NCBI GenBank assembly: GCA_001802655.1
Contig: MGZO01000012.1
Coordinates: forward strand, 12,105-17,537
DNA length: 5,433 nt
Direction of reading: 5' to 3'
Origin: Hydrogenophilales bacterium RIFOXYD1_FULL_62_11
Lineage (GTDB): Bacteria; Pseudomonadota; Gammaproteobacteria; Burkholderiales; Thiobacillaceae
The notes below the pieces were generated by a model. The model saw only the letters and a list, made by a program, of their open reading frames with translations. It searched no databases and had not been told where the DNA came from. Positions 1 through 5,433 of this stretch are shown here, in pieces; position 1 is the stretch's first letter; each line of letters opens with the position of its first letter. The translations under genes and the position numbers were made by a program.

Positions 1-330
1 CCGCACGTGCAGGACGACGGCAAGCGAATGCTCCTCAAGCTGATGGTGAGCCTCAGCACGCTGGAGGAAATGGCGACGTTCACCTCTGGTGAATCGTCCA
101 TCCAGCTGCCCCAGGTGGCAAGCCGCGAGTTCAAGCAGGAAGCATGGCTCAACAGCGGGGAGACCCTGGTCTTGGCCGGCTTCGAGCAGATCGATGCTGG
201 GCTTGAAACCCGCTCGCCCTTGGACAAGTCGCTCTGGGCCCTCGGCGGCAGCCGTAGCGCCAGTAAGGGCCGCGAAATGGTCGTTGTGGCCATCCGTCCT
301 GTCGTCACCGCAGCACGTAGCCGTATCTGA
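1..330 (+). CDS. pilN: Type IVb pilus secretin PilN, C-terminal fragment (5' end outside window)
   Basis: This is the last 109 codons of a gene that enters from the left; the frame is open to base 1, and the GTG at 7 is simply an internal Val codon. The secretin forms the outer-membrane ring through which the pilus fibre leaves. The fragment matches the end of the secretin domain. Residues 43-61 of the fragment read as a strand pair around 'SGETLVLAGFEQ', the usual G-x-T-L-V-L-x-G turn. Residues 89-101 ('KGREMVVVAIRPVV') are the terminal strand that in secretins normally reads R-x-E-L-v-V-x-I-x-P. The connecting stretch 'LWALGGSRSASKG' resembles the PilN branch more than GspD or type IVa PilQ, which usually have an 'iPxLGxLF' lip here. 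The protein ends only nine residues after the last strand, so there is no S-domain for a pilotin. A lipoprotein signal is expected in the missing N terminus but cannot be seen. The next gene starts 12 nt downstream. The family is clear; assignment to PilN rests partly on the neighbours. Confidence 0.9.
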   Translation, partial: PHVQDDGKRMLLKLMVSLSTLEEMATFTSGESSIQLPQVASREFKQEAWLNSGETLVLAGFEQIDAGLETRSPLDKSLWALGGSRSASKGREMVVVAIRPVVTAARSRI

Positions 331-342
331 TCGAGCACCCCT

Positions 343-948
343 ATGAACAAGTTCATCGTTCCCGCGTTCATCGCCCTGCTTAGCGCTTCGTTCTCCCTCC
401 TGGCGCAGTCACCCCCGCTGCCGGAGAAGGGTGCCACTGGCACACCGGCTTCTCCCCCGGTGGTGGCTACACCTGCGGTCGACCCCGTCCAGGCCGCTCT
501 TGCGGCGGCCAATTCGGGCTCGGGTGAGCCGATCCCGGCGACCGTGTCCAACAAGATCAAGCCGCTGATGCTCGCGCCCAGCGAAATGGACTTCCAGGAA
601 CGGGAAGCCGACCTGGTACGTGAGATCCGCCTTCTGGAGTTGCAGGAGCGTGCGTTCGATCTGCGCAAGAAGATGGCCGGTGCGCCCGTGGCCGACTCCG
701 TCAACACCGCCCCGCCACCGCCGATGGCGGCGGCGAGTGTGATCGACGTGCCGCCTCAGCCGCCGCTGCGGGTCATTGCAGTGTGGGGTGAAGGCGGAAA
801 CCTCAATGCGGACGTCCTGCATCGCGGCGCCCGCTCCTCGGTACGCGCCGGGGATGTGGTGGGCGGCTGGCTGGTCCAGGGGGTCAAACGCGAAGCCATC
901 TCCATCCGCAAGGGCGGTAAGTCCGTGATCGTGCAGGTGGGCATCTAA
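343..948 (+). CDS. pilP: PilP-like periplasmic pilus biogenesis protein
   Basis: A 201-residue exported protein. Residues 1-21 form a Sec signal peptide: M-N-K, then a hydrophobic core from about 4 to 20, with likely cleavage after A21 in 'SLLA|QS'. There is no lipobox Cys. Residues 24-48 are a Pro/Ala/Val-rich linker. Residues 81-112 are a charged, probably helical segment ('DFQEREADLVREIRLLEL' onward). Residues 122-141 are a second proline-rich linker with PPPP and PPQPP. Residues 142-201 form a compact beta-rich domain with the pattern V-I-A-V-W-G, 'VRAGDVVGGWLVQGVKRE', then two short strands. That pattern resembles the PilP/GspC-HR fold, which in related systems contacts secretin N-domains. 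The protein probably bridges the PilO inner-membrane complex and the secretin. The start ATG is preceded only by a weak GAG at 333-335, so translation may depend on ribosomes finishing the secretin gene 12 nt upstream. Family assignment is from domain pattern and position, not from strong sequence identity. A TcpR-like or otherwise unrelated small pilus protein is the alternative. Confidence 0.72.
   Translation: MNKFIVPAFIALLSASFSLLAQSPPLPEKGATGTPASPPVVATPAVDPVQAALAAANSGSGEPIPATVSNKIKPLMLAPSEMDFQEREADLVREIRLLELQERAFDLRKKMAGAPVADSVNTAPPPPMAAASVIDVPPQPPLRVIAVWGEGGNLNADVLHRGARSSVRAGDVVGGWLVQGVKREAISIRKGGKSVIVQVGI
935..940 (+). promoter_or_regulatory. Ribosome binding site for pilO, inside the end of pilP
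   Basis: AGGTGG lies nine bases before the ATG at 950 and is within the last pilP codons. The pilP stop TAA (946-948) is one base from the pilO start, so the two genes are probably translationally coupled. Confidence 0.6.
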
Positions 949-949
949 G

Positions 950-2212
950 ATGCGCCTTGCGCAGATCGGCAAGCGGCAGTTTGCCTTCGAGCTTCAGTGG
1001 AACGACACCTTCGTTGATCCGAAGGAGTCGGTCCGCGATGCCTTGGGCGAGGACGTGGCTGCGCTCTTCACCACCCACAAGGGTAGTGACGGTACGGAAC
1101 ACCTCGCGTTTGCCCAGGTGCCGGTAGATGCCCCGAAAGGGTCGATCTACAGCTATGCGGTCGCCTTGGCGAAGGCTGGCCGGGACGGGATCTTCGTTGC
1201 TGAGGTGGACGAAGACCGTCTTTGGTACGTAGTGATTCAGCACGGCCAGGTCATGGCCGGCACGGATCGCTCGGGACCTGAGCACCTGGTCGTCGACAGC
1301 GTCGAGACGATGCGAAACCACTTCCGCCTGTCGGTCTTCAGCTCGACGGACCGGGTGGCTGATGCCATCCAGTTCGATCCGATCGCCGCCGTGGCAAAGG
1401 TACGCATTAAGCCCATGAAGCTTATGGGCGGCAAGGAATCTAGCCTGGTCGGCGCACTCGTGCTGGTCGCGGTCGTTGGGGCAATCGGCTTCGGCGTGTG
1501 GCACCTGTTCTTGAAGAAGACTGAAATCGCGGTCGACCCTGCCCAGCAGGCTGCCGAGCAGCGAGCCCTGTACGTGGCGAGCGTCCAAAGTGCCCTGGGG
1601 GTGATCCCCACAGAGGCTGGCTGGGCATCGACCGCTTACCGGCGTGCTCAGCAAAGCTTCCCCCCGGTAATCGCCGGTTGGCTCCTGGATGGGGTTTCAT
1701 GCGTTCCCACCGCCTGCACGGGCGCGTACTCGCTGCCGGCCGGTTCGGCCGGCTACACCATCAGCCCGGTCCAAGCACATTTCGGAAGCGGCGCGGTGTC
1801 GATGCTGCCTGACCACCGCAGCTTCAATGCCACGGTATCGCTCGATCAGGGCGAGAGCCTGGCTGTCGACGACGCCTTTGTTTACGGGCCGGCGGAAACG
1901 GCTATTCCATTGATCGATGCCGTGGGTCAGCTGGGCATGAATTTCGCGCAGGTCACGCTCGATGGCGATGTCCGCATCGAACGCCTCAACACCGATCTGA
2001 CGGGGCCGGCCGATGCACCTTTGCTGGTGCGCGAGAGCCTTGCAACACGACATGACAATGCCTTGGACCTCGTGATGTTGCGCACGCTCACCGCGTACCT
2101 GTCGAGGGCCGAGTTCGTGCCCACGTCCCTCAGCTACTCCAGCGGAATTGGCGCCGTCCCGGCTGCCTGGCGGATGGAGTGGACCCGCGTGCATGGTGGA
2201 GAAGCACAATGA
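950..2212 (+). CDS. pilO: Type IVb pilus inner-membrane protein PilO (PilO2 family)
   Basis: A 420-residue bitopic membrane protein. Residues 1-163 form a soluble N-terminal domain, predicted cytoplasmic because several Lys and Arg residues (150-162) precede the membrane segment. It has PilO2-like features: 'AFELQWND' near residue 12, an A-V-A-L-A-K-A motif near 70-76 and a W-Y-V-V-I strand at 92-96. Residues 165-188 form a single transmembrane helix (SSLVGALVLVAVVGAIGFGV and on). Residues 190-420 are periplasmic, starting with a helical stretch (196-217). In related type IVb systems (BfpC) the cytoplasmic domain binds the assembly ATPase, and the periplasmic part joins the secretin-facing complex; that role is inferred here. 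C251 and C256 in 'GVSCVPTACTG' are the protein's only cysteines and probably form a disulfide in the periplasm, as is common in the family. The gene follows pilP by one base, and its stop overlaps the pilQ start (ATGA, 2209-2212). In R64 this gene comes before pilP, not after it. Confidence 0.88.
   Translation: MRLAQIGKRQFAFELQWNDTFVDPKESVRDALGEDVAALFTTHKGSDGTEHLAFAQVPVDAPKGSIYSYAVALAKAGRDGIFVAEVDEDRLWYVVIQHGQVMAGTDRSGPEHLVVDSVETMRNHFRLSVFSSTDRVADAIQFDPIAAVAKVRIKPMKLMGGKESSLVGALVLVAVVGAIGFGVWHLFLKKTEIAVDPAQQAAEQRALYVASVQSALGVIPTEAGWASTAYRRAQQSFPPVIAGWLLDGVSCVPTACTGAYSLPAGSAGYTISPVQAHFGSGAVSMLPDHRSFNATVSLDQGESLAVDDAFVYGPAETAIPLIDAVGQLGMNFAQVTLDGDVRIERLNTDLTGPADAPLLVRESLATRHDNALDLVMLRTLTAYLSRAEFVPTSLSYSSGIGAVPAAWRMEWTRVHGGEAQ
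1735..1753. repeat. Perfect 8-bp GC-only inverted repeat inside pilO
   Basis: GCCGGCCG (1735-1742) and CGGCCGGC (1746-1753) are perfect reverse complements with a 3-base GTT loop. The stem lies in the codons after the Cys pair of PilO, which encode an Ala-Gly-Ser-Ala-Gly stretch. No T-run follows, so it is not an intrinsic terminator. It may be only a by-product of repeated Ala-Gly codons in a GC-rich gene, though a stem this strong could slow translation or transcription locally. Confidence 0.4.
2198..2201 (+). promoter_or_regulatory. Ribosome binding site that fixes the pilQ start
   Basis: GGAG lies seven bases before the ATG at 2209. This supports 2209 over the in-frame upstream GTG at 2179, which would overlap pilO by 34 bases and add ten residues with no family match. 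The chosen ATG overlaps the pilO stop as ATGA. Confidence 0.75.
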
Positions 2213-4011
2213 ATGCAGTAGCAAAGGACATCACCGTTTTCGAAAACGACGGTGGCGATGAGTTTGTCAGGCTCGGCATCTGCGATGGAAAGGCCCTCGA
2301 GCGCGCTCGCACTGAGTCCGTGCTCCAGGGCAGGACGCTGGTAGATCAGCTCTTCGCCCAGGGTGATGCGACCCGCGGTGACGTGATCGAGGTGATGCTC
2401 AAGCAGGGGCTGAAACCCGGCACCCTGGAACGGAAGTCGGACCTCCCTGAGTGGGACGTCGTACTCAACGACGCCGGCCAGAAGCTGGGCGTTGGCGCTG
2501 CACGCGACCCGAACATGGCCATCGTTGCCAATGAGACCGGCAAGAATCGCCGCTGCTTTTTCTTTGCGGGCCCAGCAGCCACCCAAAAGGGCATCCAGAA
2601 CGCTATCGCCAAGGTGTTGCCGCACGGCTACCGAATGGGGGGCGTGCTTCAGGTCACCGATGAGCTGCTGAAGATTGTCTACAACCAGTGGGACCTGGCC
2701 AACCAGTCCGGTCGGCGGAAGGCCGATGACTCCGAACTCCAGAAGGAGTTCGACGAGATCGGACTGGACGCAGTTCGAATGAAGGCTTCGGACATCCACA
2801 TCAGCGTCACTGCTAAGGGCGCTGAGATCAAGTTCCGTGTTCATGGTGAGCTGGAGTACTACCGGGATATCACCGCAGAGCGCGCACACGCGTTGTGTTC
2901 GTCGATATACAACACGCTCGCTGAGCAGGGATCGACGAAGGACGGATTCATGCCCGAGAAGATGCAGGATGCCGTTATCGAGCGTCACTTCGATGTGGGC
3001 ATGGTCAGGTTCCGGTACTCGGGTTTGCCGATTGCGCCGAGCGGCTTCGACGTGACGCTTCGTGTGATTCCGATCGGTGTTGAAGCGCGTCGCAAAGAAA
3101 TGCACGAGCTCGGGTATTCGGGAGACCAGTGCGACGTGCTGGAGCGCATCTTCAGCTACTCCTCGGGTCTGATCCTGTTCGCGGGCACGACCGGCTCTGG
3201 CAAGTCGACCACGATGGCCAGCATGCTCGGCAAGGTGGCAGAAGACCGGCCGGGCAAGAAGATCCGGACGGTGGAAGAACCGGTCGAGTACAAGATCGCC
3301 GGCGTCTACCAGTCGCCCGTCAAGCGCTTGAAGGGCGACAAGAGCGATTTCCTCAACGCTCTTCGCCAGATCCTTAGGGCCGATCCCGACATTCTCGGCG
3401 TCGGTGAGATCCGCGATGGTGACACGGCGGACCTGGCTATCCAGGCGGTTCGTTCGGGTCACCTGTGTGTCTCGAGCATCCATGCAGACAGCGCCCCGAT
3501 CTGCTACGACCGGTTGATCGGCATGGGCATCAATCGCCTGGACCTGTGCTCGGTCGGCCTGGTGGGTGGCCTCATCTACCAGCGGCTCGTCCAGGTGCTG
3601 TGCCCGAACTGCAAGACGCCAGCCGATGAGGCCTACATGGCTCCCGGCGATCCAATGGAGCGCGTGCTGGGTCGAGTGGAGAAAGTGCTCGGTAGCCTGG
3701 ACGGGATCTACGTCCGGAACACTGAAGGCTGCCCGGAATGCGAGCAGCGTGGCGTTATCGGCCGCACGGTCTGCGCTGAAATTCTGCGCCCCACCCAGCC
3801 GATGCTCAAAGCCATCTCCGATGGCGACTCGCGGACCCTATGGAAGCTCTGGCGTCAGCAGATCGACGAAAAGGACGATTCGAAGATGATGGGTCGCACC
3901 GCGTTCGAGCACGCGATGTGGAAGATGAAGCAGGGATACGTAAGCCCTGAGTCGGTCGAGCGCGAATTCCACTTCCTTGACGAACGTCCCTGGGAGGACG
4001 CGGGCGAGTGA
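2209..4011 (+). CDS. pilQ: Type IVb pilus assembly ATPase PilQ (GspE/VirB11-type)
   Basis: A 600-residue cytoplasmic hexameric ATPase that powers pilus extension. Residues 21-68 are a helical N-terminal region resembling the N1/MshEN domain. Residues 192-290 form the N2 domain, starting with 'ASDIHI' and continuing through 'FRVHGELEYYRD' and 'VRFRYS'. The motor domain follows: Walker A 'GTTGSGKST' (326-334, K332), Asp box 'RTVEEPVEY' (353-361), Walker B 'ILGVGEIRD' (395-403, E400) and His box 'SGHLCVSSIHADSA' (416-429, H418 and H425). A tetracysteine zinc site, CPNC (465-468) and CPEC (508-511), marks an assembly ATPase rather than a PilT-like retraction ATPase, which lacks it. Two departures from consensus are an E-E-P in place of E-D-P in the Asp box and 39 residues between the Cys pairs. 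The start is the ATG at 2209, chosen from its ribosome site and its 4-nt overlap with pilO. The end overlaps pilR by 4 nt. The protein is longer than R64 PilQ as I recall it, mainly in the N-terminal part. The name follows R64 and is not the type IVa secretin. Confidence 0.97.
   Translation: MNAVAKDITVFENDGGDEFVRLGICDGKALERARTESVLQGRTLVDQLFAQGDATRGDVIEVMLKQGLKPGTLERKSDLPEWDVVLNDAGQKLGVGAARDPNMAIVANETGKNRRCFFFAGPAATQKGIQNAIAKVLPHGYRMGGVLQVTDELLKIVYNQWDLANQSGRRKADDSELQKEFDEIGLDAVRMKASDIHISVTAKGAEIKFRVHGELEYYRDITAERAHALCSSIYNTLAEQGSTKDGFMPEKMQDAVIERHFDVGMVRFRYSGLPIAPSGFDVTLRVIPIGVEARRKEMHELGYSGDQCDVLERIFSYSSGLILFAGTTGSGKSTTMASMLGKVAEDRPGKKIRTVEEPVEYKIAGVYQSPVKRLKGDKSDFLNALRQILRADPDILGVGEIRDGDTADLAIQAVRSGHLCVSSIHADSAPICYDRLIGMGINRLDLCSVGLVGGLIYQRLVQVLCPNCKTPADEAYMAPGDPMERVLGRVEKVLGSLDGIYVRNTEGCPECEQRGVIGRTVCAEILRPTQPMLKAISDGDSRTLWKLWRQQIDEKDDSKMMGRTAFEHAMWKMKQGYVSPESVEREFHFLDERPWEDAGE
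3992..3997 (+). promoter_or_regulatory. Ribosome binding site for pilR, supporting a GTG start
   Basis: GGGAGG lies ten bases before the GTG at 4008, inside the last codons of pilQ. The GTG overlaps the pilQ stop as GTGA (4008-4011). The first in-frame ATG of pilR lies 48 codons later and would cut into the GspF domain, so the GTG is the better start. Confidence 0.7.
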
Positions 4012-5117
4012 AGACGCGTGCCGTCAAGAAGCAGCCACTGACCGGGCTGGAGAAATGGAATGTCCGTCGCGGCTTCAACGTGAAGCGGCGCGAGGTGTTC
4101 TACCAGGATCTTGCCTCGTTTGTGGGGGAGGGCATTACGCCCTACCGAGCAATGGAGCGGATGCTGCTCGTGGCGCGTCCCCGTCGGACGATGCAATGGC
4201 TGGTCAAGCTGCTCGTCCAGGTCACCAGGCGCATGGACGAAGGCGTCCAACTCGGACCGGCGTTGGCGCCTTGGGTGCCGGGTGAAGAAGCTGCACTGCT
4301 TTCGGCGGGTGAGAGCGGTGGACGGCTGCGGGAGTCATTGGTTGAACTTTCCGGACTCCTGGCTAAGAAGCGACTGGTGATCAGCACGCTGATTGCCTCG
4401 CTCGTGCCCTCGCTGACCATGATGGTGGTGCTGGCCTTGCTCATGGTCTACATCCTCAACACCGTGTTGAAGGAAGCACGCTCCCTGGTGCCGGATGATG
4501 TCTTTGCAAAACTGACATTCGCCCCGCTGTATTTCAACCTTGGCGAAGTATTCCTCGCGGCTCTTCCGTGGGCCGTTATCGGCATCATTGCCGGTTCGAT
4601 TGCAGTCTCTGCATCGCTTCCTCGCTGGCGGCCGACGAAGGTTCGAATGTTCTTGGACAGGCACGTCCCGCCTTACACCTTGTTCACGAGGACCCAGTCG
4701 AGCTTCTTCCTCATTACCGCGTCTTCGATGATGCAGGCCGGCACGCCCTTCCAAGGGGCTGTGGAGCAGATCCAGAAGATGTCTTCCCCATGGGTCAAGA
4801 CCCATTCAAGGAGGATGTTGGGGAAGCTCTCGCATGGCCTGCCAGAAGCTGAGGCAATGCAGACCGGGATCCTGCCCTGGGACACGGAAGACCGGCTGGC
4901 CGTCTACAAGATGCTGGACGACTTCAAGCGGGTCATGGCGAGCACCGCCAGGGATTCGATGGAGATCCTCATCAAGAAAGTGAAGCTGATGGGTGACGTG
5001 ATCAAAGTCCTCTCGATGCTCGTGCTCGCAAGCTTCATGTTCCTCACGATCTTCGCCATCGGCGAGATCGCCCTGGAAGCTCAGTCCTCAATGAGCGCCG
5101 TTCAACGCAGTAGCTAG
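4008..5117 (+). CDS. pilR: Type IVb pilus inner-membrane platform protein PilR (GspF/PilC family)
   Basis: A 369-residue polytopic protein that forms the platform between the ATPase and the growing fibre. It has the two-repeat GspF layout. The first cytoplasmic repeat is at about 27-122 and contains the family signature 'LLSAGESGGRLRESL' (97-111). Transmembrane helix 1 is at about 125-150 and helix 2 at 181-203. The second cytoplasmic repeat is at about 225-330, and helix 3 is at 332-354 near the C terminus. The repeats align around 'FVGEGITPYRAMERM' (38-52) and 'MMQAGTPFQGAVEQI' (241-255). The second repeat lacks a clear G-E-x-x-G signature. The basic N terminus (K2, R4, K7, K8) is cytoplasmic. 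Initiation is at GTG in a 4-nt overlap with pilQ, so ATPase and platform are probably made in linked amounts. The gene ends with tandem TAG TAG stops (5115-5120). The name follows R64 and is not the type IVa response regulator PilR. Length and topology are normal for the family. Confidence 0.95.
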   Translation: MKTRAVKKQPLTGLEKWNVRRGFNVKRREVFYQDLASFVGEGITPYRAMERMLLVARPRRTMQWLVKLLVQVTRRMDEGVQLGPALAPWVPGEEAALLSAGESGGRLRESLVELSGLLAKKRLVISTLIASLVPSLTMMVVLALLMVYILNTVLKEARSLVPDDVFAKLTFAPLYFNLGEVFLAALPWAVIGIIAGSIAVSASLPRWRPTKVRMFLDRHVPPYTLFTRTQSSFFLITASSMMQAGTPFQGAVEQIQKMSSPWVKTHSRRMLGKLSHGLPEAEAMQTGILPWDTEDRLAVYKMLDDFKRVMASTARDSMEILIKKVKLMGDVIKVLSMLVLASFMFLTIFAIGEIALEAQSSMSAVQRSS

Positions 5118-5127
5118 TAGTACAACC

Positions 5128-5134
5128 TAAGGAG
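5128..5134 (+). promoter_or_regulatory. Consensus Shine-Dalgarno sequence for the prepilin gene
   Basis: TAAGGAG lies seven bases before the ATG at 5142. It is the best match to the 16S anti-Shine-Dalgarno sequence among the gene starts in the window and sits in the only true intergenic gap (5118-5141). High initiation would suit the major pilin, which is needed in large excess over the assembly proteins. No terminator-like hairpin or promoter is visible in the 24-nt gap. Confidence 0.85.
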
Positions 5135-5141
5135 TAACACC

Positions 5142-5433
5142 ATGCAGCAGCACTCGAAAATCCGTCACTACAACCACACCAGCCGCAAGCGGCAGAAGGG
5201 CATGGGCCTGATCGAATTCGCGATCTACCTGGCCTTGGCTGCAGCCATCCTGTTCGGCGTCTTCTATCTCGTCGGCGTCGTGCAAGGTAAGCGCATCACG
5301 AACAACGAGGTCTCCAACGTCACGATGATGGCCTCGGACCTGCGGACCAAGTTCACGGGGCAGTCGAGCTTCGCGGGCATCACGCCGGCAGCGATGATCG
5401 CCCTGAATATCGTCCCCAAGCCGATGATCACCG
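5142..5433 (+). CDS. pilS: Type IVb major prepilin PilS, N-terminal fragment (3' end outside window)
   Basis: The first 97 codons of a pilin gene that runs off the right edge. Residues 1-20 are a hydrophilic, strongly basic leader ending 'SRKRQKG'. Prepilin peptidase should cut after G20, giving mature residue M21. E25 is the conserved +5 glutamate that pairs with the N-terminal amine during assembly. Residues 21-48 ('MGLIEFAIYLALAAAILF' and on) form the hydrophobic alpha-1 stalk, which is the membrane anchor before assembly and the fibre core afterwards. The +1 Met instead of Phe, and a leader of 20 instead of 5-7 residues, are typical of type IVb pilins such as TcpA. Downstream, residues 79-96 ('AGITPAAMIALNIVPKPM') match the pattern of the alpha-beta loop region in PilS-like pilins. 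The globular domain and any C-terminal disulfide are outside the window. It is the only gene here with both a strong ribosome site and a real upstream gap. A minor pilin is possible, but position after pilR and the strong ribosome site favour the major one. Confidence 0.9.
   Translation, partial: MQQHSKIRHYNHTSRKRQKGMGLIEFAIYLALAAAILFGVFYLVGVVQGKRITNNEVSNVTMMASDLRTKFTGQSSFAGITPAAMIALNIVPKPMIT

Noticed and set aside
1411..1429. Inverted repeat GCCCAT/ATGGGC around an AAGCTT palindrome
   Set aside because: Only six pairs, lies within pilO codons for the basic stretch before the membrane helix, and has no following T-run or promoter context. Probably chance.
884..1654. A 256-codon minus-strand frame opposite pilO
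   Set aside because: It is a shadow of pilO: no ribosome site seen, no recognisable family, and it overlaps the well-supported PilO cytoplasmic domain and membrane helix.
2179..2208. Upstream GTG start for pilQ giving ten extra residues
   Set aside because: The ATG at 2209 has GGAG at good spacing and a classical ATGA overlap. The extra residues (VDPRAWWRST) look like read-through of pilO codons.
2134..3483. A 449-codon open frame on the minus strand across pilO and pilQ
   Set aside because: It lies opposite an ATPase with every expected motif. The translation is rich in His, Arg, Leu and Val with no recognisable domain, and long antisense frames are common in GC-rich genes.
4809..4819. AAGGAGG followed by ATG inside pilR, a possible internal start
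   Set aside because: Only one base separates the purine run from the ATG, too short for initiation, and no separate gene follows. It encodes ordinary PilR residues.
5118..5141. Possible terminator or promoter between pilR and pilS
   Set aside because: The gap is only 24 bases and holds a second TAG stop and the ribosome site. I see no hairpin with a T-run and no -35/-10 pair. A promoter inside the end of pilR cannot be excluded, but none was recognised.
1..5433. Mobile element boundaries, attachment sites, shufflon repeats, CRISPR or RNA genes
   Set aside because: None is visible. The whole window is coding sequence of one operon, and shufflon sites, if present, would be expected beyond the right edge near pilV.

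Overview
The window is an internal slice of a type IVb pilus operon of the PilN/PilO2 class, best known from the thin pilus of IncI1 plasmid R64 and from conjugative plasmids and genomic islands. All genes are on the + strand and packed end to end. High GC (one pilQ line counted by hand is about 68%), GC-rich third codon positions and the gene families point to a proteobacterium, probably beta- or gammaproteobacterial. The host could be Burkholderia-like or Xanthomonadaceae-like, but I cannot fix the genus. No integrase, transposase, tRNA, rRNA, CRISPR array or plasmid replication gene is visible, so a mobile location is inferred only from the kind of operon.

Layout: 1-330 is the C-terminal end of the outer-membrane secretin (PilN). 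343-948 encodes an exported, proline-rich PilP-like periplasmic protein. 950-2212 encodes the bitopic inner-membrane protein PilO (PilO2 family). 2209-4011 encodes the GspE-family assembly ATPase PilQ. 4008-5117 encodes the GspF-family platform protein PilR. 5142 to the right edge holds the start of the prepilin PilS, with a class III leader. The names follow R64 usage; the chromosomal type IVa names pilQ (secretin) and pilR (regulator) mean different proteins.

How the parts fit: PilQ hydrolyses ATP on the cytoplasmic face and drives the PilR platform. PilO links the cytoplasmic ATPase side to the periplasm, and PilP probably connects the inner-membrane complex to the secretin, through which the PilS fibre leaves. 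Gene junctions are tight: 12 nt, 1 nt, a 4-nt ATGA overlap and a 4-nt GTGA overlap. The exception is the 24-nt gap before pilS, which carries a consensus Shine-Dalgarno sequence, as expected for a subunit needed in excess. No intergenic stretch is long enough for a full promoter and no terminator is seen, so the genes are probably co-transcribed from upstream.

This is a recognisable system, not an unknown one. Its less usual points are the P-before-O gene order, a degenerate MshEN-like N terminus in PilQ, a D-to-E change in the PilQ Asp box, and a long spacer in the PilQ tetracysteine motif.
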